The notes: a model not told the origin generated them from the letters alone. A DNA stretch of 64,000 nucleotides from Oscillospiraceae bacterium (GCA_021203885.1 JAJQAH010000031.1:1-64000); one strand, 5' to 3'; numbered from the stretch's first letter, positions 37,863-48,911 are shown. A program made the numbers and translations.

Positions 37863-38864
37863 TCACCTTGGCACAAACCCGACCTTCTTGTAGACCTTCC
37901 GCAGGGTTTTATCCGCTGTACGGGATGCCCGCTGCGCGCCGTTTCGATAGATCTCCTCCAGGTACCCCTTATCTTTCAGCAGCCGGTCCGTCTGTTCCCG
38001 GATGGGACGCAGGGTCTCCGCCACGGCCTCACCCACGGCCTTCTTCAGCGCACCGTATCCCTGGCCTTTAAATTCTTCCTCGATCTGCTCATGTGTCCTG
38101 CCCGTACAGGCGGAATAAATCACGATTAAATTGGAAACGCCCGGTTTTTCTTCGGGTGCGTACCGTACACAGTTCTCGGTATCGCTGTCCGTTACGGCCC
38201 GCTTGAATTTCCTCGTGATCTCCTCCGGGCTGTCCTGAAGAAAAACACATCCCTCCGGGCTGGATTTGCTCATTTTCACTGTCGGGTCGCTGAGGCTCAT
38301 GATCCGGGCCCCTTCTTTTGGGATATAAGGCTCCGGAATCTTGAACACGTCGCCGTAAATATGGTTAAAGCGCTGCGCCACATCACGGGTCAGTTCAACG
38401 TGCTGTTTCTGATCGCTGCCCACGGGAACGAAATCCGGCTGGTACAGCAGGATATCCGCCGCCATCAGCGTCGGGTAGGTAAACAGGCCTCCGTTGATGT
38501 TATCCGCGTTCTGTGCGGCTTTATCCTTAAACTGGGTCATGCGGCTGAGCTCCCCGAACATGGTGAAGCAGTTCAGGACCCATGCCAGTTCCGCATGCTG
38601 GGGAACATGGGACTGGATAAACAGGGTGTTCTGCTCCGGATCCAGCCCGCACGATATATACTGCGCAAGCTGCGTGATCGTCCGCCGGCGCAGTTCGGCC
38701 GGCACCTGATGCACCGTCAGCGTGTGCATATCCGCCATAAAGTAATAACATTCAAATTCCTCCGCCCTGGCTGCCCAGTTGCGAATGGCGCCCAGATAAT
38801 TACCGAGGTGGAGATCCCCGCTGGGCTGAATGCCGGAGAGCATGACTTTCTTTTCTTTCTCCAT
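37863..38864 (-). CDS. trpS: Tryptophan--tRNA ligase
   Basis: SGIQPSGDLHLGNYLGAI..KMSKSSPEG. Confidence 0.97.
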   Translation of the reverse strand: MEKEKKVMLSGIQPSGDLHLGNYLGAIRNWAARAEEFECYYFMADMHTLTVHQVPAELRRRTITQLAQYISCGLDPEQNTLFIQSHVPQHAELAWVLNCFTMFGELSRMTQFKDKAAQNADNINGGLFTYPTLMAADILLYQPDFVPVGSDQKQHVELTRDVAQRFNHIYGDVFKIPEPYIPKEGARIMSLSDPTVKMSKSSPEGCVFLQDSPEEITRKFKRAVTDSDTENCVRYAPEEKPGVSNLIVIYSACTGRTHEQIEEEFKGQGYGALKKAVGEAVAETLRPIREQTDRLLKDKGYLEEIYRNGAQRASRTADKTLRKVYKKVGFVPR

Positions 38865-39116
38865 AAAAATTTCTCCTTCCGTGCCCGTGCACGCGGAAAA
38901 ATCGCCCGCACAGCAACATGCATTGTATCACATCCCGCCCGAAAGCGCAAGGGAGGAAGCGCCTGCAGCCGTCCCTTTTCCGGGCAGCCCGGGACCGTTC
39001 CGGCACAGCAAAACCAGTGTTGCAGTCGCATGAAAACTGTGGTATTCTAATATGGACCAAGGCTTTACCCCTGCGCGGCGCGCAGACACTGGGCCGAATA
39101 AAAAGGAGGATGCAGG

Positions 39117-40031
39117 ATGCCCATTAAAATACCCGACTCGCTGCCGGCCAGAGCCGTACTTGAAAGCGAAAACATTTTCGTGATGACGGAGTATCGGGCC
39201 ATTCATCAGGACATCCGTCCTCTGAACCTGCTGATCCTGAACCTGATGCCCACGAAGATCGTGACGGAAACGCAGCTGCTGCGGAAGCTGTCCAACACGC
39301 CTCTGCAGATCAGCGTCGAGCTTCTGCAGACCGCCAGTTATGTGGGCCACTATACCGACAGCAGCCACCTGGATTCTTTTTATACCACTTTCGACAAGAT
39401 CCGTGACCGCCGTTTCGACGGTATGATCATCACCGGCGCGCCGGTGGAAAATCTGGAGTTCGATCAGGTGGACTATTGGGATGAACTTTGCCAGATCATG
39501 GAGTGGACAAAGACGCACGTCCACTCCACGATGCACATTTGCTGGGGCGCGCAGGCGGCGCTTTTTTACCACTACGGAATTCCCAAGCGGACCCTTCCGA
39601 AAAAACTCTTCGGCATTTTCGAGCACCGGGTCCTGAAACCGAGCTCCCCCCTGTTCCGCGGATTCGACGATGTTTTTTACGCGCCCAATTCCCGGTATAC
39701 CGGCGTCTGGGAGGAGGACATCCGTAAGGTCCCGGAGCTTGAGATCCTGGCGGTCGGGGACGAGTCCGGCATATTTGCCATCAAGACCGAAGATTCCAGG
39801 AAATTCTTCATCATGGGCCATCCGGAATATGACCCCGATACACTGGCCCTTGAATATTTCCGGGATCTGGAGCAGGGAAAGGACATCGCGCCGCCCGCCC
39901 ATTATTTCCCGAACGATGACCCCAGTCAGCCCCCTGTCGTCCGCTGGCGCTCCGCCGGCCAGCTGCTGTACACGAACTGGCTGAATTACTACGTCTATCA
40001 GACCACGCCCTATGATTTGGAGACGATCTGA
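39117..40031 (+). CDS. metA: Homoserine O-acyltransferase (MetA family)
   Basis: MPIKIPDSLPA..LNLMPTKIVTETQLLR..HICWGAQAAL..MGHPEYD. Confidence 0.96.
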   Translation: MPIKIPDSLPARAVLESENIFVMTEYRAIHQDIRPLNLLILNLMPTKIVTETQLLRKLSNTPLQISVELLQTASYVGHYTDSSHLDSFYTTFDKIRDRRFDGMIITGAPVENLEFDQVDYWDELCQIMEWTKTHVHSTMHICWGAQAALFYHYGIPKRTLPKKLFGIFEHRVLKPSSPLFRGFDDVFYAPNSRYTGVWEEDIRKVPELEILAVGDESGIFAIKTEDSRKFFIMGHPEYDPDTLALEYFRDLEQGKDIAPPAHYFPNDDPSQPPVVRWRSAGQLLYTNWLNYYVYQTTPYDLETI

Positions 40032-40046
40032 TTTTGGAGGTGCCTT

Positions 40047-42695
40047 ATGGAACCGCAATATCACGGGTTAAACGAGCTGCGCGAGATGTTCCTGTCCTTC
40101 TTCGAATCCAAGGGACACCTGCGGCTTCCCAGCTTTTCCCTGATCCCCCAAAATGACAACTCCCTGCTTCTGATCAACTCCGGCATGGCCCCGATGAAGG
40201 CCTGGTTCACCGGGGAGCAGGAACCGCCCAGCAGGCGGGTGTGCACATGTCAGAAGTGCGTCCGCACAGGGGATATCGACAGCATCGGCAAAACGTCCCG
40301 CCACGGGACGTATTTTGAGATGCTGGGTAATTTTTCCTTCGGGGATTATTTTAAACACGAGGCGATCGCCTGGTGCTGGGAATTCCTGACGTCTCCCGAC
40401 TGGGTCGGTCTGGACCCGGACCGGCTGTATCCGACTGTCTTTCTGGATGACGACGAGGCATTTGCGATCTGGCGGGATGAGATCGGCATCCCGGAGGAGC
40501 GGATCTTCCGCTTCGGTAAAGAAAATAATTTCTGGGAACACGGTTCCGGTCCGTGCGGGCCCTGCTCGGAGGTCTTCTACGACCGGGGCGAGCAGTGGGG
40601 CTGCGGAAAGCCCGATTGTACCGTCGGATGCGACTGCGACCGCTATATTGAAGTATGGAACAACGTCTTTTCCCAGTATGACAACGACGGCGAGGGCCAT
40701 TATTCCGACCTGAAGCAGAAAAACATCGACACGGGAATGGGCCTGGAACGGCTGGCCTGCATCTGCCAGGATGTTCCCTCCCTGTTCGATGTGGATACGG
40801 TCATGCGGATCACGAACAAGGTCTCCGAAATCACCTCGGCCCGGTATGGGGAGAGCGACAGGACCGATGTGTCTCTCAGGGTGATTACGGATCATATCCG
40901 CTCTGCGACCTTTATGATCTGTGACGGCGTGCTTCCCTCCAACGAAGGGCGCGGCTATGTCCTGCGGCGCCTTTTGCGCCGGGCCGCCCGCCACGGGAAA
41001 CTGCTGGGCGTCGACGATCCTTTTCTGTTCCAGGTCTGCGACACCGTCATTCAGGAAAACGAGGGCCCCTATCCGGAACTGCGCGAACGCCAGAGTTACA
41101 TTACCAGGATCATCCGGGTGGAAGAGGAGAATTTTTCCAAGACGATCGACGGCGGCCTGAAAATTTTCAACGACATGATATCCGCCTGTCAGGCCAGAGG
41201 CGAAACCGTGTTCCCCGGTGAGGACGCTTTCAAATTATATGACACGTACGGTTTCCCCATCGACCTGACCGAGGAGATGGCACAGGAACGGAATATGACG
41301 GTGGACCTGGACGAATTTCAACGCCAGATGGATGCGCAGCGCGCCCGCGCACGTAAGGCGAGGGAAGCACTGGGCGATCTGGGATGGGCCGGTGTGGAAT
41401 TCGGAAAGGATGTTCCGGAGACGGAATTTGTCGGTTATAACCTCTCATCCGTTGACGACGCTAAAGTAGTGGCTCTGGTCGTGGAAAACGAGCCGGCTGA
41501 AGCCGTCATGCCAGGCGTGGAGGCCATCGTGGTGCTGGACAAGACTCCCTTCTATGCCGAGATGGGCGGTCAGGTGGGAGACCACGGCACGCTGACCGCC
41601 GACGGGATGACCTTTCTTGTCAACGACACCCAGAAAAACAAGGGCGGCAAATACATGCATTACGGCGTTCTGACGGAGGGCACCCTGAAAACGGGGGACA
41701 TCGTTACCGCCTCCATCGATACGGAGCGGCGCATGTCGATCGCCCGCGCCCATACCGCGACTCACCTCCTGCAGAAAGCCCTGCAGCAGGTCCTGGGCGA
41801 GCATGTTCATCAGGCGGGCAGCCTGGTGGACTGTGATTTTCTGCATTTTGATTTTACGCATTTCTCCGCCATGACGGATGAAGAGATCCGGGAGGTAGAG
41901 CGTGCCGTCAACCAGGCCGTTCTGGCCGGATTTCCTGTCACGACGGAGGAGCTTCCGATCGAACAGGCACGCCAGAAGGGAGCCATGGCCCTTTTCGGGG
42001 AGAAATACGGCGATGTGGTCCGTGTGGTGGATATGGGCGGCTATTCCCTGGAATTCTGCGGAGGCACACATCTGCCCAGTACTTCCATGGTCGGTTCCTT
42101 CCGTATCACCGGAGAGTTCTCTGTCGCATCCGGTGTCCGGCGCATTGAAGCCGTGGTGGGCCTGAAAGCTCTGGACTCTATGGAACGGGACCGCCAGGCC
42201 CTGCTCGACGCGGCTGCCCTGCTGAAGACCAATCCCGCCGAGCTTCTTCCCAAAATTCAGGGACAATCGGATGAACTGCGCGCGCTCCGGCAGCAGGCGG
42301 AAAAAAATACCGCCCGGGAAGCAGGCGGTGAAGCCGACCGTCTTCTGGCCGGCAGTCATGATATAGGCGGTCTTCATGTGCTGACCGCATCCATCCCCGA
42401 TGCCGGGACAGACCGTCTCCGTCAGCTGGGTGATCTGCTCCGGGACAGGGATCCGGCAGCGGTGGCTGTCCTGGCTTCCGTACATGATAAAAAAATAACT
42501 TTCCTCGCGGTCTGCGGGAAAGATGCGGTAAACCGCGGAGTCAAAGCCGGAGATATCATCCGGGATGTCTGCACCGTCGCCGGCGGCTCCGGCGGCGGAA
42601 AGAGCGACTCGGCCATGGGCGGCGGCAAAGATGTTACCAAGGTGGACGATGCCCTGGCGGCCGTTGAGGGCATCGTGTCTGAAAAGATGAGTTGA
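40047..42695 (+). CDS. alaS: Alanine--tRNA ligase
   Basis: LNELREMFLSFFESKGH..CVRTGDIDSIGKTSRHGTYFEMLGNFSFGDYFK; editing and C-Ala domains. Confidence 0.98.
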   Translation: MEPQYHGLNELREMFLSFFESKGHLRLPSFSLIPQNDNSLLLINSGMAPMKAWFTGEQEPPSRRVCTCQKCVRTGDIDSIGKTSRHGTYFEMLGNFSFGDYFKHEAIAWCWEFLTSPDWVGLDPDRLYPTVFLDDDEAFAIWRDEIGIPEERIFRFGKENNFWEHGSGPCGPCSEVFYDRGEQWGCGKPDCTVGCDCDRYIEVWNNVFSQYDNDGEGHYSDLKQKNIDTGMGLERLACICQDVPSLFDVDTVMRITNKVSEITSARYGESDRTDVSLRVITDHIRSATFMICDGVLPSNEGRGYVLRRLLRRAARHGKLLGVDDPFLFQVCDTVIQENEGPYPELRERQSYITRIIRVEEENFSKTIDGGLKIFNDMISACQARGETVFPGEDAFKLYDTYGFPIDLTEEMAQERNMTVDLDEFQRQMDAQRARARKAREALGDLGWAGVEFGKDVPETEFVGYNLSSVDDAKVVALVVENEPAEAVMPGVEAIVVLDKTPFYAEMGGQVGDHGTLTADGMTFLVNDTQKNKGGKYMHYGVLTEGTLKTGDIVTASIDTERRMSIARAHTATHLLQKALQQVLGEHVHQAGSLVDCDFLHFDFTHFSAMTDEEIREVERAVNQAVLAGFPVTTEELPIEQARQKGAMALFGEKYGDVVRVVDMGGYSLEFCGGTHLPSTSMVGSFRITGEFSVASGVRRIEAVVGLKALDSMERDRQALLDAAALLKTNPAELLPKIQGQSDELRALRQQAEKNTAREAGGEADRLLAGSHDIGGLHVLTASIPDAGTDRLRQLGDLLRDRDPAAVAVLASVHDKKITFLAVCGKDAVNRGVKAGDIIRDVCTVAGGSGGGKSDSAMGGGKDVTKVDDALAAVEGIVSEKMS

Positions 42696-42710
42696 CCTTT
42701 CACATTTTTT

Positions 42711-43307
42711 CTATGCCTGCGAGCCGCTGACCGCCGCGCTGATCGTGATCCCGGCCATGACGGCCCCGCAGAGGACCAGGGGGATCAGTCCGTCTATGTA
42801 GCCTTTTACGTTGTCCAAGTCGTAGTACAGCAGATAGCAGACGATCCCGATCCCCGCGGCGACAACGGAAATCACCAGAAATACGACGGCCGCAGAAATT
42901 GAGTATATCCCCGATGCGTACAGGGCGTTTACCCCGAGGAACATAAGAACGGTCCAGCCCACCAGAAGTACAAGCTCGCTGGTGATCTGCCTCTTCAGAA
43001 GGAGATATGTCAGCGCCAGCAGGATCCCGTAGACCACGACCCCGCCTATCAGAATGGCCAGTCTGGGCATCAGCTGTGTCTGGGGCGTGCTGCCCACGGC
43101 TCCTCTGATAAGCTGAACCGCGGCAGCCACACCGAGGATAAACGCCGGGATCAGCAGCCATCCGCTTTTAAATCCTTTTATGGCGTGGGTGGGATGGAAT
43201 GCCACCAGCCACCACGCAATATAGAAAATACAGCAGCCGATCATCAGGAGATTTCCCGTCAGGATCTGTCTGGCCGGCGTGACCAAATGTGAAAACATTT
43301 TTTTCAT
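42711..43307 (-). CDS. Multi-TM membrane protein of unknown function
   Basis: MKKMFSHLVTPARQILTGNLLMIGCCIFYIAWWLVAF..; about six hydrophobic segments. Confidence 0.7.
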   Translation of the reverse strand: MKKMFSHLVTPARQILTGNLLMIGCCIFYIAWWLVAFHPTHAIKGFKSGWLLIPAFILGVAAAVQLIRGAVGSTPQTQLMPRLAILIGGVVVYGILLALTYLLLKRQITSELVLLVGWTVLMFLGVNALYASGIYSISAAVVFLVISVVAAGIGIVCYLLYYDLDNVKGYIDGLIPLVLCGAVMAGITISAAVSGSQA

Positions 43308-43514
43308 CTCCGTATGCGCATGAAGGCAGTGTAGGATTCTCTGCTCCCCGGGTTTTCTCTTTCCTATTATATACACCGGGGGCCACATCGTCAACGGGAA
43401 CACCTGAACCGGCGTGCGGGCGGGCCGGTCCGGTCTTTTCTCCGGGCCTTTTCTTTTTCCCCGCCTGCTTTGCTGATCCCCCTGAACTTTCAGACTGACG
43501 AAACAAAGGAGTGC

Positions 43515-44261
43515 ATGATTTTGGACGAGAATCTGGAAAAGGAAATTTCCACTCTGCAGCAGTGGGTGGATGAAAGCGACAACATCGTGTTTTTCGGCGG
43601 TGCCGGGTGCAGCACGGAGAGCGGGATCCCGGATTTCCGCAGTGTGGACGGACTGTACAACCAGTCTTTCGATTATCCGCCTGAAACGATCCTCAGCGCC
43701 AGCTTTTTTAAGTCGAACCCCGAGGTCTTCTATAAGTTTCACCGGGAAAAGCTTGTCTTCCCCGGTGCACAGCCCAACGCCGCCCACTATAAGCTGGCGG
43801 AGCTGGAGAAAGCCGGCAAACTGAAGGCGGTCATCACGCAGAATATCGACGGACTGCATCAGATGGCCGGCAGCCAAAATGTATTGGAGCTGCACGGCAC
43901 GATTCACCGGGCCTACTGTTCAAAATGCGGAAAATCTTACCCCGAGGAAGTCCTGTTTACGGGCACGGATGTTCCGCGGTGCGAATGCGGCGGTGTGATA
44001 CGCCCCGACATCGTCCTCTACGAGGAGGGCCTCGATGAATCCGTGATGGACCGCAGCATTCAGTTTATACAGAATGCCGATCTCCTGATCGTGGGCGGCA
44101 CGTCTCTGGTGGTCTACCCGGCCGCCGGACTTCTGCGTTTTTATAACGGACACCGGCTGGTCCTGATCAATAAAGACTCCACCCCCTATGATACCCAGGC
44201 GGATCTGGTCATCCACGCGCCGATAGGAGAAGTCCTGGATCAGATCAAAGTTAACCCCTAG
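43515..44261 (+). CDS. cobB: Sir2-family NAD-dependent protein deacylase
   Basis: FFGGAGCSTESGIPDFRS..TQNIDGLHQMAGS..CSKCGKSY..CRCGG-type Zn site; IVGGTSLVVYPAA. Confidence 0.95.
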   Translation: MILDENLEKEISTLQQWVDESDNIVFFGGAGCSTESGIPDFRSVDGLYNQSFDYPPETILSASFFKSNPEVFYKFHREKLVFPGAQPNAAHYKLAELEKAGKLKAVITQNIDGLHQMAGSQNVLELHGTIHRAYCSKCGKSYPEEVLFTGTDVPRCECGGVIRPDIVLYEEGLDESVMDRSIQFIQNADLLIVGGTSLVVYPAAGLLRFYNGHRLVLINKDSTPYDTQADLVIHAPIGEVLDQIKVNP

Positions 44262-44463
44262 GCGGACCGACGGTGTTTCCGAAATCCGGGAGTGCCGTTC
44301 TTCGGACATTATATTTGGCCTGGCCGGCAATTTTGCAACCAAAATGTAATCAATTTCGGCAGATTCAACAAGAATTTTTTAAATTCCTATTGAAATCCGA
44401 TAAATTGTCTAGTATAATGAGTTGCGCGCCGTTGGTGAATTGCACAGAAAACGGATTTTTAAT

Positions 44464-45576
44464 ATGATGGGGGTCTTTCCTGTGTCCAGCCGTCTGTTTC
44501 AAAGTATGATCCTGCAGATGAAATCCTGCACAGACCGATATATCGGTGTTATCGATGCGGAGGGAACCGTCGTTTCCTGCAACAAACTGGATCTGATGGG
44601 TGCCAGCTGGCCTGAGGCCATTACCGCGATTTCCGGAACAGATGGTTCTGCCACCGTGTTCAACGGACACACTTTTAAGCCGCTGACTGAAGGGAACGGC
44701 TCTTCTTACGATTATGCGGCTTTTGCTGAAGGCACGGATGATAAAGCTTCCCTGATCTGCAGCATGGCAGCAGTCGCCCTCAGCGATGTCAGTGCCTATT
44801 ATGACGAGAAGCATGACCGGGCTGCCTTTATTAAAAGTGTCATCTCCGACAATGTCCTTATGGGTGATATCTATGCCAGGGCGAAGGAGCTGCATATGCC
44901 CGTTGAGGTGCCCCGCGCGGTGCTTCTGATCCGGCAGGAGACGGACGCCGATCCCGCTGTCCTGGAAACGATCCAGGCTCAGTTCCCGGACCGGATGTCT
45001 GATTTTGTGATTCACGTGTCGGACACGGACATAGCGGTCATCCTGCAGCTTCCGGAGGGAAGCGAGAATCAGGATCTGTATAAGACGGCTGAAGTCATTC
45101 TGGAAGCCATCACCAATGAGCATGACGTAAATCTTATTATCGGGATCGGTACGATCGTCTATCATATCCGGGATCTGGCCCGTTCCTATAAGGAAGCGCA
45201 GGTCGCCATTGATGTCGGTAAGGTTTTTGACACGGACAAGGAGATCATCCATTACGAGAACCTGGGGATCGGCCGTCTGATCTATCAGCTGCCGACAACT
45301 CTGTGCGAGATGTTCCTGCAGGAGGTTTTAAAGAAGAATCCCATCAGTTCCCTGTCTCCCGAGACGCTTTACACGATCAACAAATTCTTTGAGAACAATT
45401 TAAATGTATCGGAGACCGCACGGAAGCTTTTTGTCCATCGGAATACCCTGGTATATCGTCTGGAAAAAATCAAAAAGCTGACCGGTCTGGATCTTCGGGA
45501 ATTTGACGACGCAATCACCTTTAAGGTGGCCCTGATGGTCAAACAGTACCTGGCCTCACGGGGACTTGAAAATTAA
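44464..45576 (+). CDS. PucR/CdaR-type transcriptional regulator
   Basis: C-terminal TINKFFENNLNVSETARKLFVHRNTLVYRLEKIKKLTGLDLREFDDAITFKVA (PucR-type HTH). Confidence 0.85.
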   Translation: MMGVFPVSSRLFQSMILQMKSCTDRYIGVIDAEGTVVSCNKLDLMGASWPEAITAISGTDGSATVFNGHTFKPLTEGNGSSYDYAAFAEGTDDKASLICSMAAVALSDVSAYYDEKHDRAAFIKSVISDNVLMGDIYARAKELHMPVEVPRAVLLIRQETDADPAVLETIQAQFPDRMSDFVIHVSDTDIAVILQLPEGSENQDLYKTAEVILEAITNEHDVNLIIGIGTIVYHIRDLARSYKEAQVAIDVGKVFDTDKEIIHYENLGIGRLIYQLPTTLCEMFLQEVLKKNPISSLSPETLYTINKFFENNLNVSETARKLFVHRNTLVYRLEKIKKLTGLDLREFDDAITFKVALMVKQYLASRGLEN

Positions 45577-45755
45577 AACTGTCGTTTTGTCGCTCAGCGG
45601 CAAGGCACAGGAAAGCGACAGCGATGCGGCCCACCGTTCATGCGTGTGGCCGCAATCATATTGCCCGGCAGGCAGCTGCCATGTCTGCCGCGCTTTCCCG
45701 GATCTTCCGGTGCGGATGCCTTACGTTTTTCCCGGAAACTATGCTGAGGTAAACT

Positions 45756-46445
45756 ATGGTCAGATTAAATAAAATTCAAATGCAATACCGCGGCGGAAGC
45801 CTGGCCCTCGATAACGTGGATCTGCGGATCGGCGACGGGGAATTTGTTTTTCTGGTCGGCCCCTCCGGCTCCGGCAAAACCACGATTATAAAACTGATCA
45901 CCGCCGAAATCTCGCCGACCGGCGGCCGTATTATGGTCAACGGATATGACCTGAATAAGATCCGCCCCGGGAAGATCCCCCGCATGCGCAGGACCCTGGG
46001 CGTCGTTTTCCAGGACTTTCGCTTGATAGAAAAAAAGACGGTCATTGAAAATCTGGTCTTCGCAATGCGTGTGATCGGCGCCAGCAGCAAGGAAATGAAA
46101 AGCCGGATCCCCTATGTGCTGGATCTGGTGGGCCTGTCCGAGATGGGCGACCGTCTTCCCTCCCAGCTTTCCGGAGGTGAACAGCAGCGGGTCTCCATCG
46201 CCCGCGCTCTCGTAAACAATCCCAGAATGATCATAGCCGACGAACCCACGGGCAATCTGGACCCGCAGCTCTCTCTGGAGATCATGATGCTCCTCGAAAA
46301 GATCAACGAACTGGGTACCACCATGCTGGTGGTCACACATGAGGACGGGCTGGTGGATCAGTTCTCCAAACGCGTGGTCAAGATCGATGAAGGCAGGATC
46401 ATCAGCGACGCCACCGGCGGGTATTACAACGATGCGGAGATTTAG
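45756..46445 (+). CDS. ftsE: Cell division ATP-binding protein FtsE
   Basis: [29 protein letters not shown]; followed by ftsX. Confidence 0.95.
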   Translation: MVRLNKIQMQYRGGSLALDNVDLRIGDGEFVFLVGPSGSGKTTIIKLITAEISPTGGRIMVNGYDLNKIRPGKIPRMRRTLGVVFQDFRLIEKKTVIENLVFAMRVIGASSKEMKSRIPYVLDLVGLSEMGDRLPSQLSGGEQQRVSIARALVNNPRMIIADEPTGNLDPQLSLEIMMLLEKINELGTTMLVVTHEDGLVDQFSKRVVKIDEGRIISDATGGYYNDAEI

Positions 46446-47322
46446 GTTTAACGCGGGCTACTATATTAAGGAAGGCTTCCTCTCGATTTTCGCCCACGGC
46501 CTGATGTCTTTTGCCGCTGTGTGTATGATGATCGCCTGCCTTTTGATCATGGGTACTTTTATTCTGATTGCCGTCGATCTGGACTATAACCTGTCGCTTC
46601 TTCAGCAGGAAAATGAGTTTCTGGTCTACCTGGACGAGGACATGAGTGAAGAAGACGCACGGGCCCTGCAGTCGACCATCGAAGAAATCCCAAATGTAGC
46701 CAGCGCAGAATTTACCTCCCGGGATGACGCCTGGGAGGAATTTACGGAAGATCAGGACAACGAGCTGTATGATACTCTAGACTCTTCCGTCGTCCGCCAC
46801 CGCTATTCCATCCGTGTGGACGACATATCGAAACTGGATGAGACGGTAGCCGCAGTCAACGATCTGGATGAGGTCGTCAATTACCGGGCCTCTTTTGAGG
46901 TCGCCGACGGCCTGATCTCAGCCAGGAACGTAGCTTTCATCGTCGCTGCCGTCATAATCATCGTGCTTCTGCTGATCACGCTGTTTATCGTCTACAACAC
47001 CGTCCGGCTTGCCACTTTCTCACGGCGGGATGAGATCGCCGTCATGAAAATAGTCGGAGCCACCAACCGGTTTATCCGATGGCCTTTTATCGTAGAAGGC
47101 ATGATCCTGGGCGCGGTCGGCGCGATTATCGCCTTTTTCCTGGAGTGGGGCATCTACACCCTGATCGTGGACGCGATCGACAGGGGCGGCCTGATGTCCG
47201 TGGTACAAATGCTCTCTTTCAGCCAGTTGTGGGCCCCTATATTGATCGCTTTCGGTGCATTCGGACTGCTGATCGGTGCTCTGGGTTCCGCTTTCGCTGT
47301 AACCAAATACCTGCGTGTATAA
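46432..47322 (+). CDS. ftsX: Cell division protein FtsX
   Basis: Permease-like ABC; TFSRRDEIAVMKIVGATNRFIRWPFIVEGMILG. Confidence 0.94.
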   Translation: MRRFRFNAGYYIKEGFLSIFAHGLMSFAAVCMMIACLLIMGTFILIAVDLDYNLSLLQQENEFLVYLDEDMSEEDARALQSTIEEIPNVASAEFTSRDDAWEEFTEDQDNELYDTLDSSVVRHRYSIRVDDISKLDETVAAVNDLDEVVNYRASFEVADGLISARNVAFIVAAVIIIVLLLITLFIVYNTVRLATFSRRDEIAVMKIVGATNRFIRWPFIVEGMILGAVGAIIAFFLEWGIYTLIVDAIDRGGLMSVVQMLSFSQLWAPILIAFGAFGLLIGALGSAFAVTKYLRV

Positions 47323-47405
47323 TTCCCTGAAGATTTTTGGAAAAAACTACAACGCCACTCACCCCCCTAGGGTGGGTGGTTGTAAGAAATGACTCGGAGG
47401 CACTC

Positions 47406-48911
47406 ATGGGCTTTTTTCAACGTCATCAAAAACACATTATAGCGGCTCTCGCCATTATTCTGGCTCTCGCTCTGATCTTTTCCCTGATCTCCAGCGTATT
47501 TATCAGCGCCAGTGCCGCTTCCCAGGAAGAAATCGACGAGCTGAAACAAAACGCCTCGGAGCTGCAGGATCAGATGAAAGATCTGGAAAACGATCTGGAT
47601 GAGCTGAAGGACGAAATCGACAGCGCACTCTCCCAGAAGGTCGTCCTGGAAGAGGAGATCAACCTTCTGAATGATCAGATAGAAAATACCCGTACCCAGA
47701 TCTCCGAGTATAACGCCATCATTGACGAATATGAAGAAAGAATAGCCGAATATGATGACGTCATCGCGGACTATGATGCAAAGATAGCCGATCTGGACAC
47801 GACCATCGCGAATTACGACAAGGTAATTGAAGATTATGACGGTATGATCGATCAGGCAGAAGAAGACCTGGCAGAGAAAGAACAGGAAGAATCCGAGCAT
47901 TACGATGAATATTGCCTGCGTGTTCGGGCTCTGGAAGAGATGGGGCCCCTCTCATACCTGGATATCCTGTTTTCGGCCGCAAATTTTGCCGATCTCCTGG
48001 ACCGGATCACCCTGGTCGGGGAGATCATGGCATATGATAAAAATCTGAGTGACCAGCTGAAACAGGACCGCATCGATATTGAAAACAAAAAAGACGAGCT
48101 GACTTCATACCGGGAAGAACAGGTCGATGCAAGGGCAGAGCAGCAGTCAGCCCGGGAAGAACAGGTGGCCGCAAGACAGGAACAGGAAGACGCCCGGCAG
48201 GAACAGGAGGATGCCAAGAAAGAACAGGAGGATGCCAAGGCTGAGCAGGAAGCATTACTGGAAACCCGCGATGCACAAAAGGCGGATCTTTCCGAAAAGG
48301 AATCCGAGGTTGACGATCTTATAAATGAACTGGAGGAACAGCAGGATGTTTATGAAAGTCAGCTGAATGTCCTGCAAAATGAAAACTCCGCCATTGATTC
48401 AGCCATCGCCGAAAAGCAGGCCGAATTGGAAGCGCAGCTCAGTGCCAGTAACACCTCCATCACCTCCGAGAGCGGCTACATGTGGCCCCTCAGCAACCGC
48501 TATACACTGTCCTCTCTCTTTGGCAACCGGACGGATCCCATTACCGGTCAGCCCGGCAACCACAAGGGTATTGACATCCCCGCCCCGGCCGGAACATCGA
48601 TTCTCGCATCCAAGAGCGGCATCGTCATCACTTCTGGATACGACAGTTCCTACGGAAATTACGTTGTCATCAGCCACGGGAACAACGATTCCACCCTTTA
48701 CGCCCATATGTCCAAACGGGCGGTTTCGGTCGGCGCCTCTGTCAGTCAGGGTCAGGTCGTAGGATACGTCGGCACCACCGGCCGGTCCACCGGTAATCAT
48801 CTGCACTTTGAAGTCCGCATCAACGGGAACCGGGTTGATCCCGTCAATATGTTCCCGGATCTGACTCTCTATTATTCAAGCAGCGGCTCGACCGTTGTCC
48901 TGCCCCATTAA
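47406..48911 (+). CDS. M23 peptidoglycan endopeptidase with long coiled coil (FtsEX-associated, PcsB/EnvC-like role)
   Basis: Coiled coil; GNHKGIDIPAPAGTSILASKSGIV..HGNNDSTLYAHM..GNHLHFEVRING. Confidence 0.93.
   Translation: MGFFQRHQKHIIAALAIILALALIFSLISSVFISASAASQEEIDELKQNASELQDQMKDLENDLDELKDEIDSALSQKVVLEEEINLLNDQIENTRTQISEYNAIIDEYEERIAEYDDVIADYDAKIADLDTTIANYDKVIEDYDGMIDQAEEDLAEKEQEESEHYDEYCLRVRALEEMGPLSYLDILFSAANFADLLDRITLVGEIMAYDKNLSDQLKQDRIDIENKKDELTSYREEQVDARAEQQSAREEQVAARQEQEDARQEQEDAKKEQEDAKAEQEALLETRDAQKADLSEKESEVDDLINELEEQQDVYESQLNVLQNENSAIDSAIAEKQAELEAQLSASNTSITSESGYMWPLSNRYTLSSLFGNRTDPITGQPGNHKGIDIPAPAGTSILASKSGIVITSGYDSSYGNYVVISHGNNDSTLYAHMSKRAVSVGASVSQGQVVGYVGTTGRSTGNHLHFEVRINGNRVDPVNMFPDLTLYYSSSGSTVVLPH
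48111..48257 (+). repeat. 21-bp tandem repeat (7 units) encoding heptads
   Basis: REEQVDA-RAEQQSA-REEQVAA-RQEQEDA-RQEQEDA-KKEQEDA-KAEQEAL. Confidence 0.9.

Noticed and set aside
39055-39116. SAM riboswitch upstream of metA
   Set aside because: Leader is too short and lacks the S-box core; only a promoter-like TTGCAG-17-TATTCT was seen
40068-42485. Minus-strand ORFs of about 300 aa opposite alaS
   Set aside because: Shadow ORFs in a GC-rich conserved gene
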